Below are positions 51,159 to 60,699 of a DNA stretch of 64,000 nucleotides, one piece after another. Below the pieces are notes generated by a model. The model was not told the DNA's origin. It did no database searches and saw only the letters and a list, made by a program, of their open reading frames with translations. The translations under genes and the position numbers were made by a program. The DNA is taken from contig NZ_JACHNB010000001.1 of the NCBI RefSeq assembly GCF_014205225.1, positions 8,909,501-8,973,500 on the forward strand. Direction: 5' to 3'. Source of the stretch: Actinoplanes octamycinicus (GTDB lineage Bacteria; Actinomycetota; Actinomycetes; Mycobacteriales; Micromonosporaceae). Within the stretch, counting starts at the first letter, position 1. The number at the start of each line of letters is the position of its first letter.

Positions 51159-51464
51159 TCAGCCGACGTCGCGAAGCCGGGCGGCGATCCGTTCCGGGGT
51201 GGTGTCGCTGATCCAGGACGCCATCGCCGATTCCACGCCGGCCAGGTACTTCAGCTTGCCGGGTGCCCGGAGCACGCTGAACACCTGCAGGTGCAGGCGG
51301 AACAGGTCGCGGCCCTGGCGGACCGGCGCCTGGTGCACGCCGGCGATGTAGGGCAGCGGCTCCGGCCCGGGGAAGTACCGGTCGAGCCGGCCGAGCACGT
51401 CGAGGTAGGTCCGGGCCAGGTCGTCGCGTTCCGGCCCGGTCAGCGCGGGCAGGTCGGCGACGTC
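51159..51464 (-). pseudogene. galT: galT remnant: C-terminal 101 residues of galactose-1-phosphate uridylyltransferase
   Basis: From about 51464 to TGA 51159 one frame reads as the GalT C-terminus: DVADLPALTGPERDDLA, PYIAGVHQAPVRQGRDLF, LHLQVFSVLRAPGKLKYLAG, ESAMASW. This includes the late part of the fold but lacks the N-terminal two thirds with the active-site HPH motif. No start codon or ribosome-binding site precedes it and it overlaps the GH35 end in another frame. It appears to be what a deletion left of a galT that once followed the GH35 gene, fitting the galactan role of the locus. An assembly error at the junction is the alternative. Confidence 0.8.
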
Positions 51465-53755
51465 TTGCGGACCCGGTGCTCGCGCTCCGGCTCGCCGGTG
51501 ACGCCGCGCCCGACCACCCGGATCGCGTCGATGGCGAGCAGCTGGGAGCCGGCCGCGACCAGCCGGTCCCGGGCCGGCGACGGCACCGAGACCGGGGACA
51601 CGGTGGCCAGCGGCAGCAGGTGCAGGGTCAGCCCGGCGCCGGCCCGGTAGCCGGCGTCGACCAGGCTGACCTGCCACGTCGAGCCGTCCCAGAACCGGTC
51701 GGTGACGGTGACCCCGTCGACCCGCAGCTCGCCGACGTCGCCGGCCCAGTCGATCCGCAGCAGCGCGTCGTGCTCCGGGTCGGCCGCCCAGTCCGGCAGG
51801 TGCAACTGGTACACCGCGGCGTGCTCGTCGAACGCCGCCGGGCTCGGGGCGGACGCGCGGCCGTCGTGCTTGCCGTACTCGGCGGGCACGTCGGTGGCCG
51901 GGCGCACCTCGGTGGTGGCCACGTCGACGGCGACCGGGGCGTGCGCCGGGGCCACCGGCAGGTCGGTGAAGGTCCGCGCGGCCGGGTCGTACCCGCGTAC
52001 CGAAGCAGTCGCGACGGTCTTGACCAGGATCCGGCCGGACGCGTCCCACTGCAGCTCGTCGTCGCTGAGCAGGACCCGGCGGCCGGCCGCCTCGCAGACC
52101 CAGAGCGAACCCGCGGTCGACGCCGGCAGGACGAGCACGTCGAGGGTGCCGGTCGCGGTCGCGAACCGGACCGGCTCCAGACCGGGGGTGATCGCGCGCT
52201 CCTCGCCGGCCACCGACAGCGACGGCGGGATGCCGGCCTCGGCGAGCAGCACCAGGGTCGGCACGGCGCCGGGCAGCAGGGTGAGCGCGGAGGCGGTGGC
52301 CCAGTCCACCCGGACGCCGCCGGCGGTCAGGCCGACCGGCCAGCGGGCCAGGGTGCCGGCCGGGATGTCCACCGGCTGGGACGGGAACACCACCTCGGCG
52401 TCGTCCAGCGTCACCCGGAAGCGGGCGCCGCGGTAGGTGTCCAGCGGGACGTGCGGCTGGTGCCAGGCGATGAAGACGAATCCGCTGGTCCCGTCGCTGC
52501 GCAGCGCCCAGCGCAGGGTGGTGCTGTCCTCGACGCCGTCCGGCCGCACGTCGGGCAGGCTGGACGGCATCTCGGCGAGCCGGTCGCCGAAGGCGGCCAG
52601 GAAGCTGTGCTGGCGGCGCAGCTCGGCGTGACTGCCGGCGAGCGCGCCGGCCTCCCCGATCGGGGCGTGGAAGTCGTAGCCGAGGCGGGGCAGGTCGTTC
52701 GGGTAACCGGTGGCGTGCGACTCCTGGAGGCCACCGGGGACGTCCGGGTTGGTGCCGCCGGCGTACATGTAGTAGCCCTGCCAGGCCGACCCGTTGCCGA
52801 TCTTGCAGTGCGCGATGGTGGCCACGTCGAGCGCGCTGGGCCGCGGCCGGCGGTGGTACGCGGTCGCCATCCCGCCGGCGAGTTCGCAGGTGGCGGGCGG
52901 GAAGAGGTCGGACGGGACACGCGGGCCACCCTTGGCCGCCTCGATGTTCTGCGCCCGGCGCACGTCGGCCCCGATGCCCGGGTCGTCCCAGACGTGCGAG
53001 AAGAAGTAGTGGTCCCGGAAGTTCGGCGCCCAGGGCGCGTCCGAGTCGACCCAGAAGCCGTCGCCGTACCCGCCGTAGAGCGGGAGCACCTCCGCCTCGG
53101 GCAGCTCGGCGCTGTCCCAGGCGGTGGCGGTCCAGAGCGGGGCGGTCATGCCGGCCGCCCGGGACATCCGCTTGAGCGTGCGCAGGTGCTCCGGCTGGGT
53201 GTAGAGCTCGTTCTCCAGCTGGATCCCGAGCACCTTGTCCAGCTGGCCGCCGAGCTGCCCGCCGATCGCGGCGAACCACTCCTCGACCATGCTCAGGTAG
53301 CCCGGGTCGTCGGTGCGGTGCCGGACCGGGGCCCGCTGCACCCAGTCCGGGAAGCCGCCGTTGCGGCTCTCCGCGTGCACCCACGGGCCGATCCGCAGCA
53401 CCACGTCCAGGCCGGTCCCGGCGGCCAGGTCGACGAAGGCGGCCACGTCCAGGTTGCCGTCGAAGCGGTACTGCCCGGGGGCCGGCGAGTGGTGCAGCCA
53501 GAACAGGTAGCTGGCCACCACGGTGACGCCGCCGGCCTTCATCTGGCGCAGGCGCTCCGCCCAGCGGTGCCGCGGGACCCGGCTGTAGTGCAGCTCGCCG
53601 GAGACCGGGACGACCGGCGAACCGTTCTTGATCAGGTACCGGTTGGTCAGTGACAGGCCGGCCCGGGCGTCCTCGTCGTTGCTCATCCGCGGGCGGCGCA
53701 GCGGCGTCGCCCACGGGTGGTGGTGGACGGAGAGTGGCTCCGTTTCAGTGGGCAC
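51440..53755 (-). CDS. Glycoside hydrolase family 35 beta-galactosidase
   Basis: 771 residues from GTG 53755 (AGAGGGG upstream). GH35 barrel with NRYLIKNGSPVVPVSGELHY, RIGPWVHAESRNGGFPDW and the acid/base motif GIQLENELY (Glu183), then beta-sandwich domains. No signal peptide, so it cleaves imported galacto-oligosaccharides in the cytoplasm. Divergent from the importer and flanked by its operator. The last ~10 residues (RKTSPTCPR) run into galT-derived sequence, so the native C-terminus was probably altered by the deletion. Confidence 0.92.
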   Translation of the reverse strand: MPTETEPLSVHHHPWATPLRRPRMSNDEDARAGLSLTNRYLIKNGSPVVPVSGELHYSRVPRHRWAERLRQMKAGGVTVVASYLFWLHHSPAPGQYRFDGNLDVAAFVDLAAGTGLDVVLRIGPWVHAESRNGGFPDWVQRAPVRHRTDDPGYLSMVEEWFAAIGGQLGGQLDKVLGIQLENELYTQPEHLRTLKRMSRAAGMTAPLWTATAWDSAELPEAEVLPLYGGYGDGFWVDSDAPWAPNFRDHYFFSHVWDDPGIGADVRRAQNIEAAKGGPRVPSDLFPPATCELAGGMATAYHRRPRPSALDVATIAHCKIGNGSAWQGYYMYAGGTNPDVPGGLQESHATGYPNDLPRLGYDFHAPIGEAGALAGSHAELRRQHSFLAAFGDRLAEMPSSLPDVRPDGVEDSTTLRWALRSDGTSGFVFIAWHQPHVPLDTYRGARFRVTLDDAEVVFPSQPVDIPAGTLARWPVGLTAGGVRVDWATASALTLLPGAVPTLVLLAEAGIPPSLSVAGEERAITPGLEPVRFATATGTLDVLVLPASTAGSLWVCEAAGRRVLLSDDELQWDASGRILVKTVATASVRGYDPAARTFTDLPVAPAHAPVAVDVATTEVRPATDVPAEYGKHDGRASAPSPAAFDEHAAVYQLHLPDWAADPEHDALLRIDWAGDVGELRVDGVTVTDRFWDGSTWQVSLVDAGYRAGAGLTLHLLPLATVSPVSVPSPARDRLVAAGSQLLAIDAIRVVGRGVTGEPEREHRVRKTSPTCPR

Positions 53756-53778
53756 GAGAACCCCTCTTTCGGTTGGGA

Positions 53779-53794
53779 CTGTAACCGGTCACAG
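53779..53794. promoter_or_regulatory. LacI-type operator, GH35 side
   Basis: CTGTAACCGGTCACAG, a near-perfect 16-bp palindrome, 23 bp before the GH35 start. An identical copy lies 90 bp away at 53869-53884. Confidence 0.85.
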
Positions 53795-53843
53795 CCCGGC
53801 GAGACCGAACGATACACAGGATCAACGGCTTGAAGGCAAGGGC

Positions 53844-53884
53844 TTGACACATCGACGTAACAGCAGCACTGTAACCGGTCACAG
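53844..53884 (+). promoter_or_regulatory. Promoter and second operator of the galactan importer
   Basis: TTGACA at 53844-53849 is a good -35 box; the -10 region about 18 bp downstream is covered by the second CTGTAACCGGTCACAG (53869-53884). Bound LacI-type repressor would exclude RNA polymerase. The two identical operators could be bridged by one tetramer. Confidence 0.75.
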
Positions 53885-53929
53885 GCATTGACCCGGGCCC
53901 CCGGCCGGCATGCCCATCAAGGAGGATCA

Positions 53930-55249
53930 ATGAAGAAGACCCTTGCGCCGCTCCTGGCAACTCTGACCGCCGCCGCCCTGCTCACCACCTCAGCGTGCAG
54001 CAACTCCGACGACAGCAAGTCCGATTCGAGCAGCACGGCCGGCGCCGGGAAGGTCGCGCTGACCTACTGGAGCTGGGCGCCGAACATGGACAAGGTGGTC
54101 GAGGGCTGGAACTCGACGCACCCGGACATCCAGGTCACCGTCAACAAGCAGGACGGCGGCGACCCGGCGGTCACCAAGCTGCTGACCGCGATCAAGGCCG
54201 GCAGCGGCGCGCCGGACGTGATGCAGGCCGAGTACCAGAAGATCCCCACCCTGGTCTCCGCCGACGCCCTGGCCGACATCGCCAAGGAGGCCGGCTCGCT
54301 CAAGGACAAGTTCCCGGCCGCCGCCTGGAACAGCGTGACCCTGGGCTCCGAGGCGGTCTACGGCGTGCCGCAGGACGCCGGCCCGCTGATGTTCTTCTAC
54401 CGCTCCGACGTCTTCGAGAAGAACGGCCTGCAGGCGCCCAAGACCTGGGACGACTACGCCGCCGCGGCCGAGAAGATCCACAAGGCGAACCCGAAGCAGT
54501 ACCTGGGTACCTTCTCGGCGACCGACGCGGGCCTGTTCACCGGTCTCGCCCAGCAGGCCGGCGCGTCCTGGTGGGGCGTGAACGGCGACTCCTGGACCGT
54601 GAACATCAACGACGCGGCGACCCAGAAGGTGGCCGCGTACTGGGGTGGCCTGGTGGAGAAGGGGACCATCGACAACAAGCCGATGTACACCCCGGAGTGG
54701 AACGCCGCGCTCAACGACGGCACCCAGGTCGGCTGGGTCTCCGCGGTCTGGGCGCCGGGCGTGCTGGAGGGCAGCGCCAAGGACACCAAGGGCAAGTGGA
54801 AGGCCGCCCCGATGCCGCAGTGGGACGCGGCCAGCCCGGCGACCGGCAACTGGGGCGGCTCGGCGACCAGCGTCACCAGCCAGAGCAAGCACCCGAAGGA
54901 GGCCGCCGAGTTCATCGCCTGGCTGAACAGCGACCCGGCGGCGCTCAAGCTGCTGGCCGGCACGGCCAACGTCTACCCGGCCGCCACCGACGCGGCCGGC
55001 GTGCTGACCACGCCGCCGGCGTTCTTCGCCGGCCAGGCCGACTTCTACACGATCGCGGCCGAGGCCGGGAGGCAGGCCAAGCCGTTCACCTACGGCCCGA
55101 ACGTCAACGTCGCGTACAGCGCGTTCAACGACGCGTTCGGCAAGGCCGCCGAGTCGAAGAAGGCCGCCGCGTTCACCGAGTCGCTGGTGACCATGCAGAA
55201 GGCGACCGTCGACGACATGAAGAACAACGGGTTCACCGTCGCCGGATGA
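53930..55249 (+). CDS. Galacto-oligosaccharide-type ABC transporter substrate-binding lipoprotein
   Basis: 439 residues from ATG 53930 with AAGGAGGA. Lipobox TSAC (Cys23), Ser/Asp linker, type 1 solute-binding fold (VALTYWSWAPNMDKVVEGW). Followed by two permeases and flanked by GH35 and GH53 genes, the layout of Bacillus ganSPQAB, so galactan-derived oligosaccharides are the likely ligand. Confidence 0.9.
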   Translation: MKKTLAPLLATLTAAALLTTSACSNSDDSKSDSSSTAGAGKVALTYWSWAPNMDKVVEGWNSTHPDIQVTVNKQDGGDPAVTKLLTAIKAGSGAPDVMQAEYQKIPTLVSADALADIAKEAGSLKDKFPAAAWNSVTLGSEAVYGVPQDAGPLMFFYRSDVFEKNGLQAPKTWDDYAAAAEKIHKANPKQYLGTFSATDAGLFTGLAQQAGASWWGVNGDSWTVNINDAATQKVAAYWGGLVEKGTIDNKPMYTPEWNAALNDGTQVGWVSAVWAPGVLEGSAKDTKGKWKAAPMPQWDAASPATGNWGGSATSVTSQSKHPKEAAEFIAWLNSDPAALKLLAGTANVYPAATDAAGVLTTPPAFFAGQADFYTIAAEAGRQAKPFTYGPNVNVAYSAFNDAFGKAAESKKAAAFTESLVTMQKATVDDMKNNGFTVAG

Positions 55250-55307
55250 CGTGCTCCGGGCGGGACGTCCCGCGTCCCGCCCGGGCCCTGGAAGGAAGGT
55301 ACCGGCG

Positions 55308-56276
55308 ATGACACTGACCGCCACCCGACCCAGCACCACCGCACCGCCGGTGTCCCGGAAGCCCGCGTCGTCCCGGCGCGCCCGCGTCCCGTACGCCTTC
55401 CTCGCCCCCGGCCTCGTGCTGTTCACGCTCTTCCTGGCCGCCCCGATCGTCTACGCCGGCTATCTGAGCCTGCGCAAGGTGAAGGTCAGCGGCCTCGGCC
55501 TGGGCTCCAAGTCGCGCACCGAGGTGTGGGCCGGGCTGAGCAACTACGCCCGGTCGATGACCGACCCGGACTGGCTGCCCAGCGTCTACCGGATCCTCGG
55601 TTACGGCCTCGTCGTGGTCCCGGTCATGCTCGGCCTCGCGCTGCTGATGGCCCTGCTGCTGGACGCCGGCCGGACCCGGCCCGCGATCAGCGGCTTCGCC
55701 CGGCTCTCGATCTTCTTGCCGTACGCGGTGCCGGCCGTGGTCGCCTCGCTCCTCTGGGGTTTCCTCTACCTGCCCAAGGTCAGTCCGTTCGGCTACGCCC
55801 TGGACCGGTTCGGGATCTCCGCGCCCGAGCTGCTCTCCTCGTCCTGGGTGCTCTACGCGGTGGCCAACGTGGCGATCTGGGGCGGCACCGGCTTCAACAT
55901 GATCGTCATCTACACCGCGCTGAAGGCCGTCCCGACCAGCCTGTACGAGTCGGCCCGGATCGACGGCGCCTCGGAGCTGTCGATCGCCTGGCGGATCAAG
56001 ATCCCGATCGTGATGCCGTCGCTGATCATGACGTTCGTCTTCTCGATGATCGCGACGCTGCAGGTGTTCGCCGAGCCGATGACGCTCAAGCCGCTGAGCA
56101 ACACGATCTCGTTCACCTGGACCCCGCTGATGAAGGTCTACCGGGACGCCTTCGTCCGCAACGACGTCTACTCCGCGGCCGCCACCTCGGTGGTCATCGC
56201 GGTCGCCACGTTCATCCTGTCCTTCGGCTTCCTGAAGCTCGTCGGGCGTCGCGCGTTCCACCAGGAAGAGTCATGA
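55308..56276 (+). CDS. Sugar ABC transporter permease (MalF/GanP type)
   Basis: 322 residues from ATG 55308 (GAAGGAAGG upstream). Six membrane segments, EAA loop TSLYESARIDGASELSIAW. First channel subunit of the galactan importer. Confidence 0.92.
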   Translation: MTLTATRPSTTAPPVSRKPASSRRARVPYAFLAPGLVLFTLFLAAPIVYAGYLSLRKVKVSGLGLGSKSRTEVWAGLSNYARSMTDPDWLPSVYRILGYGLVVVPVMLGLALLMALLLDAGRTRPAISGFARLSIFLPYAVPAVVASLLWGFLYLPKVSPFGYALDRFGISAPELLSSSWVLYAVANVAIWGGTGFNMIVIYTALKAVPTSLYESARIDGASELSIAWRIKIPIVMPSLIMTFVFSMIATLQVFAEPMTLKPLSNTISFTWTPLMKVYRDAFVRNDVYSAAATSVVIAVATFILSFGFLKLVGRRAFHQEES

Positions 56277-57100
56277 GGAACTCCAAGCTGGCCACCACGC
56301 TGTTGCTGCTGGGTGCGGCGTACTGCCTGCTCCCGGTGGTCTGGGTGCTGATCGCCGCCAGCAAGAGCTCGTCCGAGCTGTTCTCCACGTTCACGCTCGC
56401 CCCGAGCACCCACCTGGCCGGCAACCTGGCCGACCTGAGCGGCTACCGGGACGGGCTGTACTGGCGCTGGATGGCCAACACCGCCCTGTACGCCGGGCTG
56501 GGCGCCGCCGTCTCCACCTTCATCTCGGCGATGAGCGGGTACGCGCTGGCCAAGTTCGACTTCCCGGGCAAGGGCTTCGTGTTCAACGTGATCCTGGCCG
56601 GCGTCCTGGTGCCCGGGGTCATCCTGGCCATCCCGCAGTACCTGCTGCTGGCCCGGATCGGGCTGACGAACACCTACTGGGCGGTGCTGCTGCCCAGCTT
56701 CATCAGCCCCTACGGCATCTACCTGGCCCGGATCTTCGCGGCCGCCGCGGTGCCCGGCGAGATCCTGGAGGCCTCCCGGATCGACGGGGCGAGCGACTGG
56801 CGCACCTTCCTGCGGGTGGTGATGCCGATGATGAGAACCGGTCTGGTCACCGTCTTCCTGTTCCAGTTCGTGGCGATCTGGAACAACTACATGCTGCCGT
56901 TCATCATGCTCGGCAACGACAAGCTCTACCCGCTCACGGTGGGCCTGAGCAGCCTGCTCAACCAGGGCGCCAGCCAGCCCTCGATGTACACCACGGTGGT
57001 GACCGGCGCGCTCGTCTCGCTCGTCCCGCTGATCGCGCTCTTCTTCACGCTCCAGCGGTACTGGCAGGTCGACCTGGCCGCCGGTGGCGTCAAAGCCTGA
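56273..57100 (+). CDS. Sugar ABC transporter permease (MalG/GanQ type)
   Basis: 275 residues; ATG overlaps the preceding stop (ATGA). Six membrane segments, EAA loop GEILEASRIDGASDWRTFL. Second channel subunit. As in the other sugar loci here, no ATPase gene is present. Confidence 0.92.
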   Translation: MRNSKLATTLLLLGAAYCLLPVVWVLIAASKSSSELFSTFTLAPSTHLAGNLADLSGYRDGLYWRWMANTALYAGLGAAVSTFISAMSGYALAKFDFPGKGFVFNVILAGVLVPGVILAIPQYLLLARIGLTNTYWAVLLPSFISPYGIYLARIFAAAAVPGEILEASRIDGASDWRTFLRVVMPMMRTGLVTVFLFQFVAIWNNYMLPFIMLGNDKLYPLTVGLSSLLNQGASQPSMYTTVVTGALVSLVPLIALFFTLQRYWQVDLAAGGVKA

Positions 57101-57118
57101 TCGAGGACGGTCACGACT

Positions 57119-58147
57119 ATGATCCCGAACGTGTCGCGCAAACGACCGACGATCCGTGATGTGGCCCGCGAGGCCGGCGTCTCGTACGCCACCGTCTCGC
57201 GGGTGCTGAACGGGCGCGACTGGGTGAGCCCGGAGGCCGTGCGCGCGGTCCAGGACGCCATCGCCCGGACCGGTTACACCACCAACCAGCACGCCCGGTC
57301 CCTGGCGACCGGCCGGTCGGGGTCGATCGCGTTCCTGCTCACCGAGCCGCAGCACCTGCTCTTCGAGGACCCGAACTTCTCGGTGCTGCTGCGCGGCGTG
57401 GCCCAGGCGCTCTCCGACCGGGAGCTGACCCTGATCCTGATGATCGCGTCCACCCCCGAGGAACGCACCCGGACCATCGCGTTCCTCAACGGCGGGCACG
57501 TCGACGGCGTCCTGCTGGTCTCCCCCCACTCCGGCGACCCGCTGCTCAAGCAGCTGGTGCAGGCCCAGGTGCCGATCGTGGCCTGCGGCCGGGTGCTCGG
57601 GCTGGAAGAGATGATCAGCTCGGTGTCGGCCGACGACCGGGCCGGGGCACGCACCGCGACCGAGCACCTGATCGCGGCCGGCTGCCGGCGGATCGCCACC
57701 ATCACCGGGCCGCTGGACACCTCCGGCGGCGTCGACCGGCTGGCCGGGTACACCGACGCGCTGATGGCCCACGGCCTGCCGGTCGACCAGGACCTGATCG
57801 TGCACGGCGACTGGACCCGGGAGAGCGGGGCGGCCGGCATCCGGGCGCTGCTCGACCGGGCGCCGGACGTGGACGCGGTGTTCGCCGCGTCCGACGCGAT
57901 GGCCGCGGCCACCCTGCCGGTGCTCCGGGACGCCGGGCGCGGCGTGCCGGGCGACGTGCGGGTGCTCGGGTTCGACGACTCCGGGCTGGCGGCCACCACC
58001 GAGCCACCGCTGAGCACGGTGCGCCAGCCGCTGGAACGCATCAGCGAGGAGATGGTCCGGCTCCTCGTGGACGTGATCAACGGGCGTACCCCGCTCTCCA
58101 TCACCGTGCCCACCGGCCTGGTCCTGCGCAGCTCCTCCCCCGCCTGA
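57119..58147 (+). CDS. LacI family regulator of the galactan locus
   Basis: 342 residues from ATG 57119. HTH at residues 9-30 (RPTIRDVAREAGVSYATVSR), hinge, then a sugar-binding sensor (GSIAFLLTEPQHLLFEDPNF, LGFDDSGLAA). Last gene of the importer operon. It probably binds the two CTGTAACCGGTCACAG sites and is released by galactose, galactobiose or allolactose-like sugar; role matches GanR. Confidence 0.92.
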   Translation: MIPNVSRKRPTIRDVAREAGVSYATVSRVLNGRDWVSPEAVRAVQDAIARTGYTTNQHARSLATGRSGSIAFLLTEPQHLLFEDPNFSVLLRGVAQALSDRELTLILMIASTPEERTRTIAFLNGGHVDGVLLVSPHSGDPLLKQLVQAQVPIVACGRVLGLEEMISSVSADDRAGARTATEHLIAAGCRRIATITGPLDTSGGVDRLAGYTDALMAHGLPVDQDLIVHGDWTRESGAAGIRALLDRAPDVDAVFAASDAMAAATLPVLRDAGRGVPGDVRVLGFDDSGLAATTEPPLSTVRQPLERISEEMVRLLVDVINGRTPLSITVPTGLVLRSSSPA

Positions 58148-58185
58148 TCCCCGCTTTCAGATAGGCCCTGCCGGGCCCCCCATGG

Positions 58186-58224
58186 GGGCCGATCTTGGTT
58201 CCCCCCTTAGACCGAGATCGGCCC
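58186..58224 (+). terminator. Terminator after the importer operon
   Basis: A 14-bp stem with one G-U pair (58186-58199 with 58211-58224) and an 11-base loop, between the LacI gene and the first GH53 gene. A shorter palindrome of C and G runs precedes it. Confidence 0.8.
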
Positions 58225-58265
58225 TCGCCATGGATTCTCGTCCCTTTTGTCCACAAAGGAGCGCC

Positions 58266-59345
58266 ATGAAGATCCCCGCAGTGCTCGCCGCCGCTCTCCT
58301 GCTCGTCCCGGCGGCGCCCGCCCAGGCGCACCCGCGCCCGTCCCTGTCCATGCTGGGCGCGGACGTCTCCACCCTCCCCCGCGCGCTCGACCTCGGCGCC
58401 CGGTTCTCCGACGCCCGCGGCCACCGCGCCAACCCCTACGAGATCCTCAAGAAGGCCGGAGTCAACTACGTCCGGCTACGCGTCTGGAACAACCCGACCA
58501 GCGGCTACAACAACAAGGCCGAGGTCGTCGCGCAGGCCCGCGAGGCGAAGCGGCACGGCCTCAAGGTGCTGATCGACTTCCACTACTCGGACACCTGGGC
58601 CGACCCGGGCAAGCAGTTCATCCCGAAGTCGTGGGCCGGGCACGACCTGGCCCAGCTGCGGCAGGACGTCTACGACTACACCTACGACGTGTGCTCGGCG
58701 ATCCGGCCGGACAGCGTGCAGATCGGCAACGAGATCAACACCGGCATGCTGTGGCCGGTCGGGCAGGTCACGAACAGCGACTTCAGTCCGCTGGCCACGC
58801 TGCTCAAGGCCGGGTACGACGCGACCAAGGCGTGCTCGCCGCGCACCCAGGTCATGATCCACACCGCGAACGCCGGGAGCCTCGGCGCGGCGCGGTGGTT
58901 CTACGACGGGATCGCGGCGCAGGGCGTGCGGTGGGACATCACCGCGCTCAGCTACTACTGCATGTGGCACGGCGACCTGGCCAACCTGAGGACCGTCCTC
59001 ACCGACGTCCAGCAGCGCTACGGCAAGCCGGCGGTGATCGCCGAGACCGCGTATCCGTACACCACGGAGAACTACGACCACCTGGAGAACATCATCACGT
59101 CGGCGGCGCCGTGCGACGGGATCGCCGCCACGCCGCAGGGGCAGGCCACCGAGTTCGCGCAGGTACAGGACGCCGCCCGGGAGGCCGGGGCGCTCGGCGT
59201 CTTCTACTGGGAGCCGGCCTGGACCGCGGTCGACGGGAACGGGTGGGACACCGAGGACATCGAGAACTCGGGCAACGCCTGGGAGAACATGGCGACCTTC
59301 GACGACGGCGGGCGGATCAACCCGTACGTCACGTGGCGCCGTTGA
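58266..59345 (+). CDS. Secreted arabinogalactan endo-beta-1,4-galactanase, GH53 (copy 1)
   Basis: 359 residues from ATG 58266 (AAAGGAG upstream). Signal peptide ending at AQAHP, then a GH53 barrel: VNYVRLRVWNNPTSGYNN, DFHYSDTWADPGKQ, acid/base Glu in IGNEINTGMLWP and nucleophile Glu in VIAETAYPYT. It cleaves galactan side chains of pectin outside the cell to feed the importer upstream. Confidence 0.95.
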   Translation: MKIPAVLAAALLLVPAAPAQAHPRPSLSMLGADVSTLPRALDLGARFSDARGHRANPYEILKKAGVNYVRLRVWNNPTSGYNNKAEVVAQAREAKRHGLKVLIDFHYSDTWADPGKQFIPKSWAGHDLAQLRQDVYDYTYDVCSAIRPDSVQIGNEINTGMLWPVGQVTNSDFSPLATLLKAGYDATKACSPRTQVMIHTANAGSLGAARWFYDGIAAQGVRWDITALSYYCMWHGDLANLRTVLTDVQQRYGKPAVIAETAYPYTTENYDHLENIITSAAPCDGIAATPQGQATEFAQVQDAAREAGALGVFYWEPAWTAVDGNGWDTEDIENSGNAWENMATFDDGGRINPYVTWRR

Positions 59346-59427
59346 TCCTGACCCTGATCTTGATCGCTTGACGATCGAGCCGGCGTCGCCACCGGCGCCG
59401 GAATCTCCTCCCCCCGACAGGAGAACC

Positions 59428-60534
59428 ATGCGAACATCCCTGCGCGCCGTCGTCGGCGCCGCGCTCGCCGCGGTCACGATGGTGGCCCTCACCCCCGCGC
59501 CCGCCTCCGCCGCCTCCCTCACCATGCTCGGCGCCGACGTGTCGTCGCTGCAGCGCACGCTCGACCTGGGCGGCAAGTACTACACGGCGGCCGGCGCCCA
59601 GGCCGACCCCTACGACATCCTCAAGGGAGCCGGCGCCAACTACATGCGGCTGCGGGTCTGGAACAACCCGGCCAGCGGCTACAACAACAAGGCGAAGGTG
59701 CTGCAGCAGGCCAAGGCGATCAAGGCCAAGGGGCTCAAGCTGCTGGTCGACTTCCACTACTCGGACACCTGGGCGGACCCCGGGAAGCAGTACCCGCCGG
59801 CCGCCTGGAGCTCGCACACCCTCGCGCAGTTGCAGACCGACGTCTACAACTACACCTACGACGTGTGCACCGCGCTCAAGTCGCAGGGCACCACCCCGGA
59901 CAGCGTGCAGATCGGCAACGAGATCAACGTCGGCATGCTGTGGCCGGTCGGCAAGGTGACGAACAGCAACTTCGCACCGCTGGCCAGCCTCCTCAAGTCC
60001 GGATATAACGCGACAAAAGCGTGTAACAGCGGCACGCAGGTGATGATCCACACGGCGGACGCGGACAGTGACGCCAACGCCCGCTGGTTCTACGACGGCA
60101 TCAAGGCGCAGGGTGTCACCTGGGACATCACCGCGCTGTCCTACTACTGCATGTGGCACGGCACGCTGGCGAACCTCTACAACGTGATCGCGGACGTGAA
60201 GTCCCGGTACGGCAAGCCGGTCGTGGTGGTGGAGACGGCGTACATGTACACCACCGCCAACGCCGACGGCCAGACGAACTCCATCCCCGGCACCACCACC
60301 TGCGACGGCCAGCCCGCCACCAAGGCCGGCCAGGGCACCGAGTTCACCTGGATCCAGAACACCGCGCGCAACGCCGGCGCGATCGGCGTCTTCTACTGGG
60401 AGCCGACCTGGTACGCCATCACCGGCAACGGCTGGGACCCGGCCAACATCAACGGCACCGGCGACGGCTGGGACAACATGGCCACCTTCGACGCCACCGG
60501 CAAGTTCAACAGCTACGTCAAGTGGACCGCCTGA
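59428..60534 (+). CDS. Secreted arabinogalactan endo-beta-1,4-galactanase, GH53 (copy 2)
   Basis: 368 residues from ATG 59428 (ACAGGAG upstream). Signal peptide ending at ASAAS, then the same GH53 motifs (NYMRLRVWNNPASGYNN, IGNEINVGMLWP, VVETAYMYT). Clearly a tandem duplicate of the preceding gene, diverged mainly in surface loops and with a few added residues (KSQGTTP). A strong terminator follows. Confidence 0.95.
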   Translation: MRTSLRAVVGAALAAVTMVALTPAPASAASLTMLGADVSSLQRTLDLGGKYYTAAGAQADPYDILKGAGANYMRLRVWNNPASGYNNKAKVLQQAKAIKAKGLKLLVDFHYSDTWADPGKQYPPAAWSSHTLAQLQTDVYNYTYDVCTALKSQGTTPDSVQIGNEINVGMLWPVGKVTNSNFAPLASLLKSGYNATKACNSGTQVMIHTADADSDANARWFYDGIKAQGVTWDITALSYYCMWHGTLANLYNVIADVKSRYGKPVVVVETAYMYTTANADGQTNSIPGTTTCDGQPATKAGQGTEFTWIQNTARNAGAIGVFYWEPTWYAITGNGWDPANINGTGDGWDNMATFDATGKFNSYVKWTA

Positions 60535-60551
60535 GCACCCATCCCCGATGA

Positions 60552-60587
60552 GGTCCGGCCCGGCGTCCCCCCACGCCGGGCCGGACC
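60552..60587 (+). terminator. Terminator after GH53 copy 2
   Basis: A perfect 15-bp stem, GGTCCGGCCCGGCGT with its complement at 60573-60587, and a 6-base C loop, 17 bp after the stop. Confidence 0.88.
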
Positions 60588-60699
60588 GGTTCCCCAGCGG
60601 GACCGAGGCAGGTCCTTCACTGCCGACCCCTTTTCGGTACGACCGGAAGGCCCTGGCCATCGTCGCGGCGTCAGCCCCTGCCCGCCTCACCCAAGCCCT

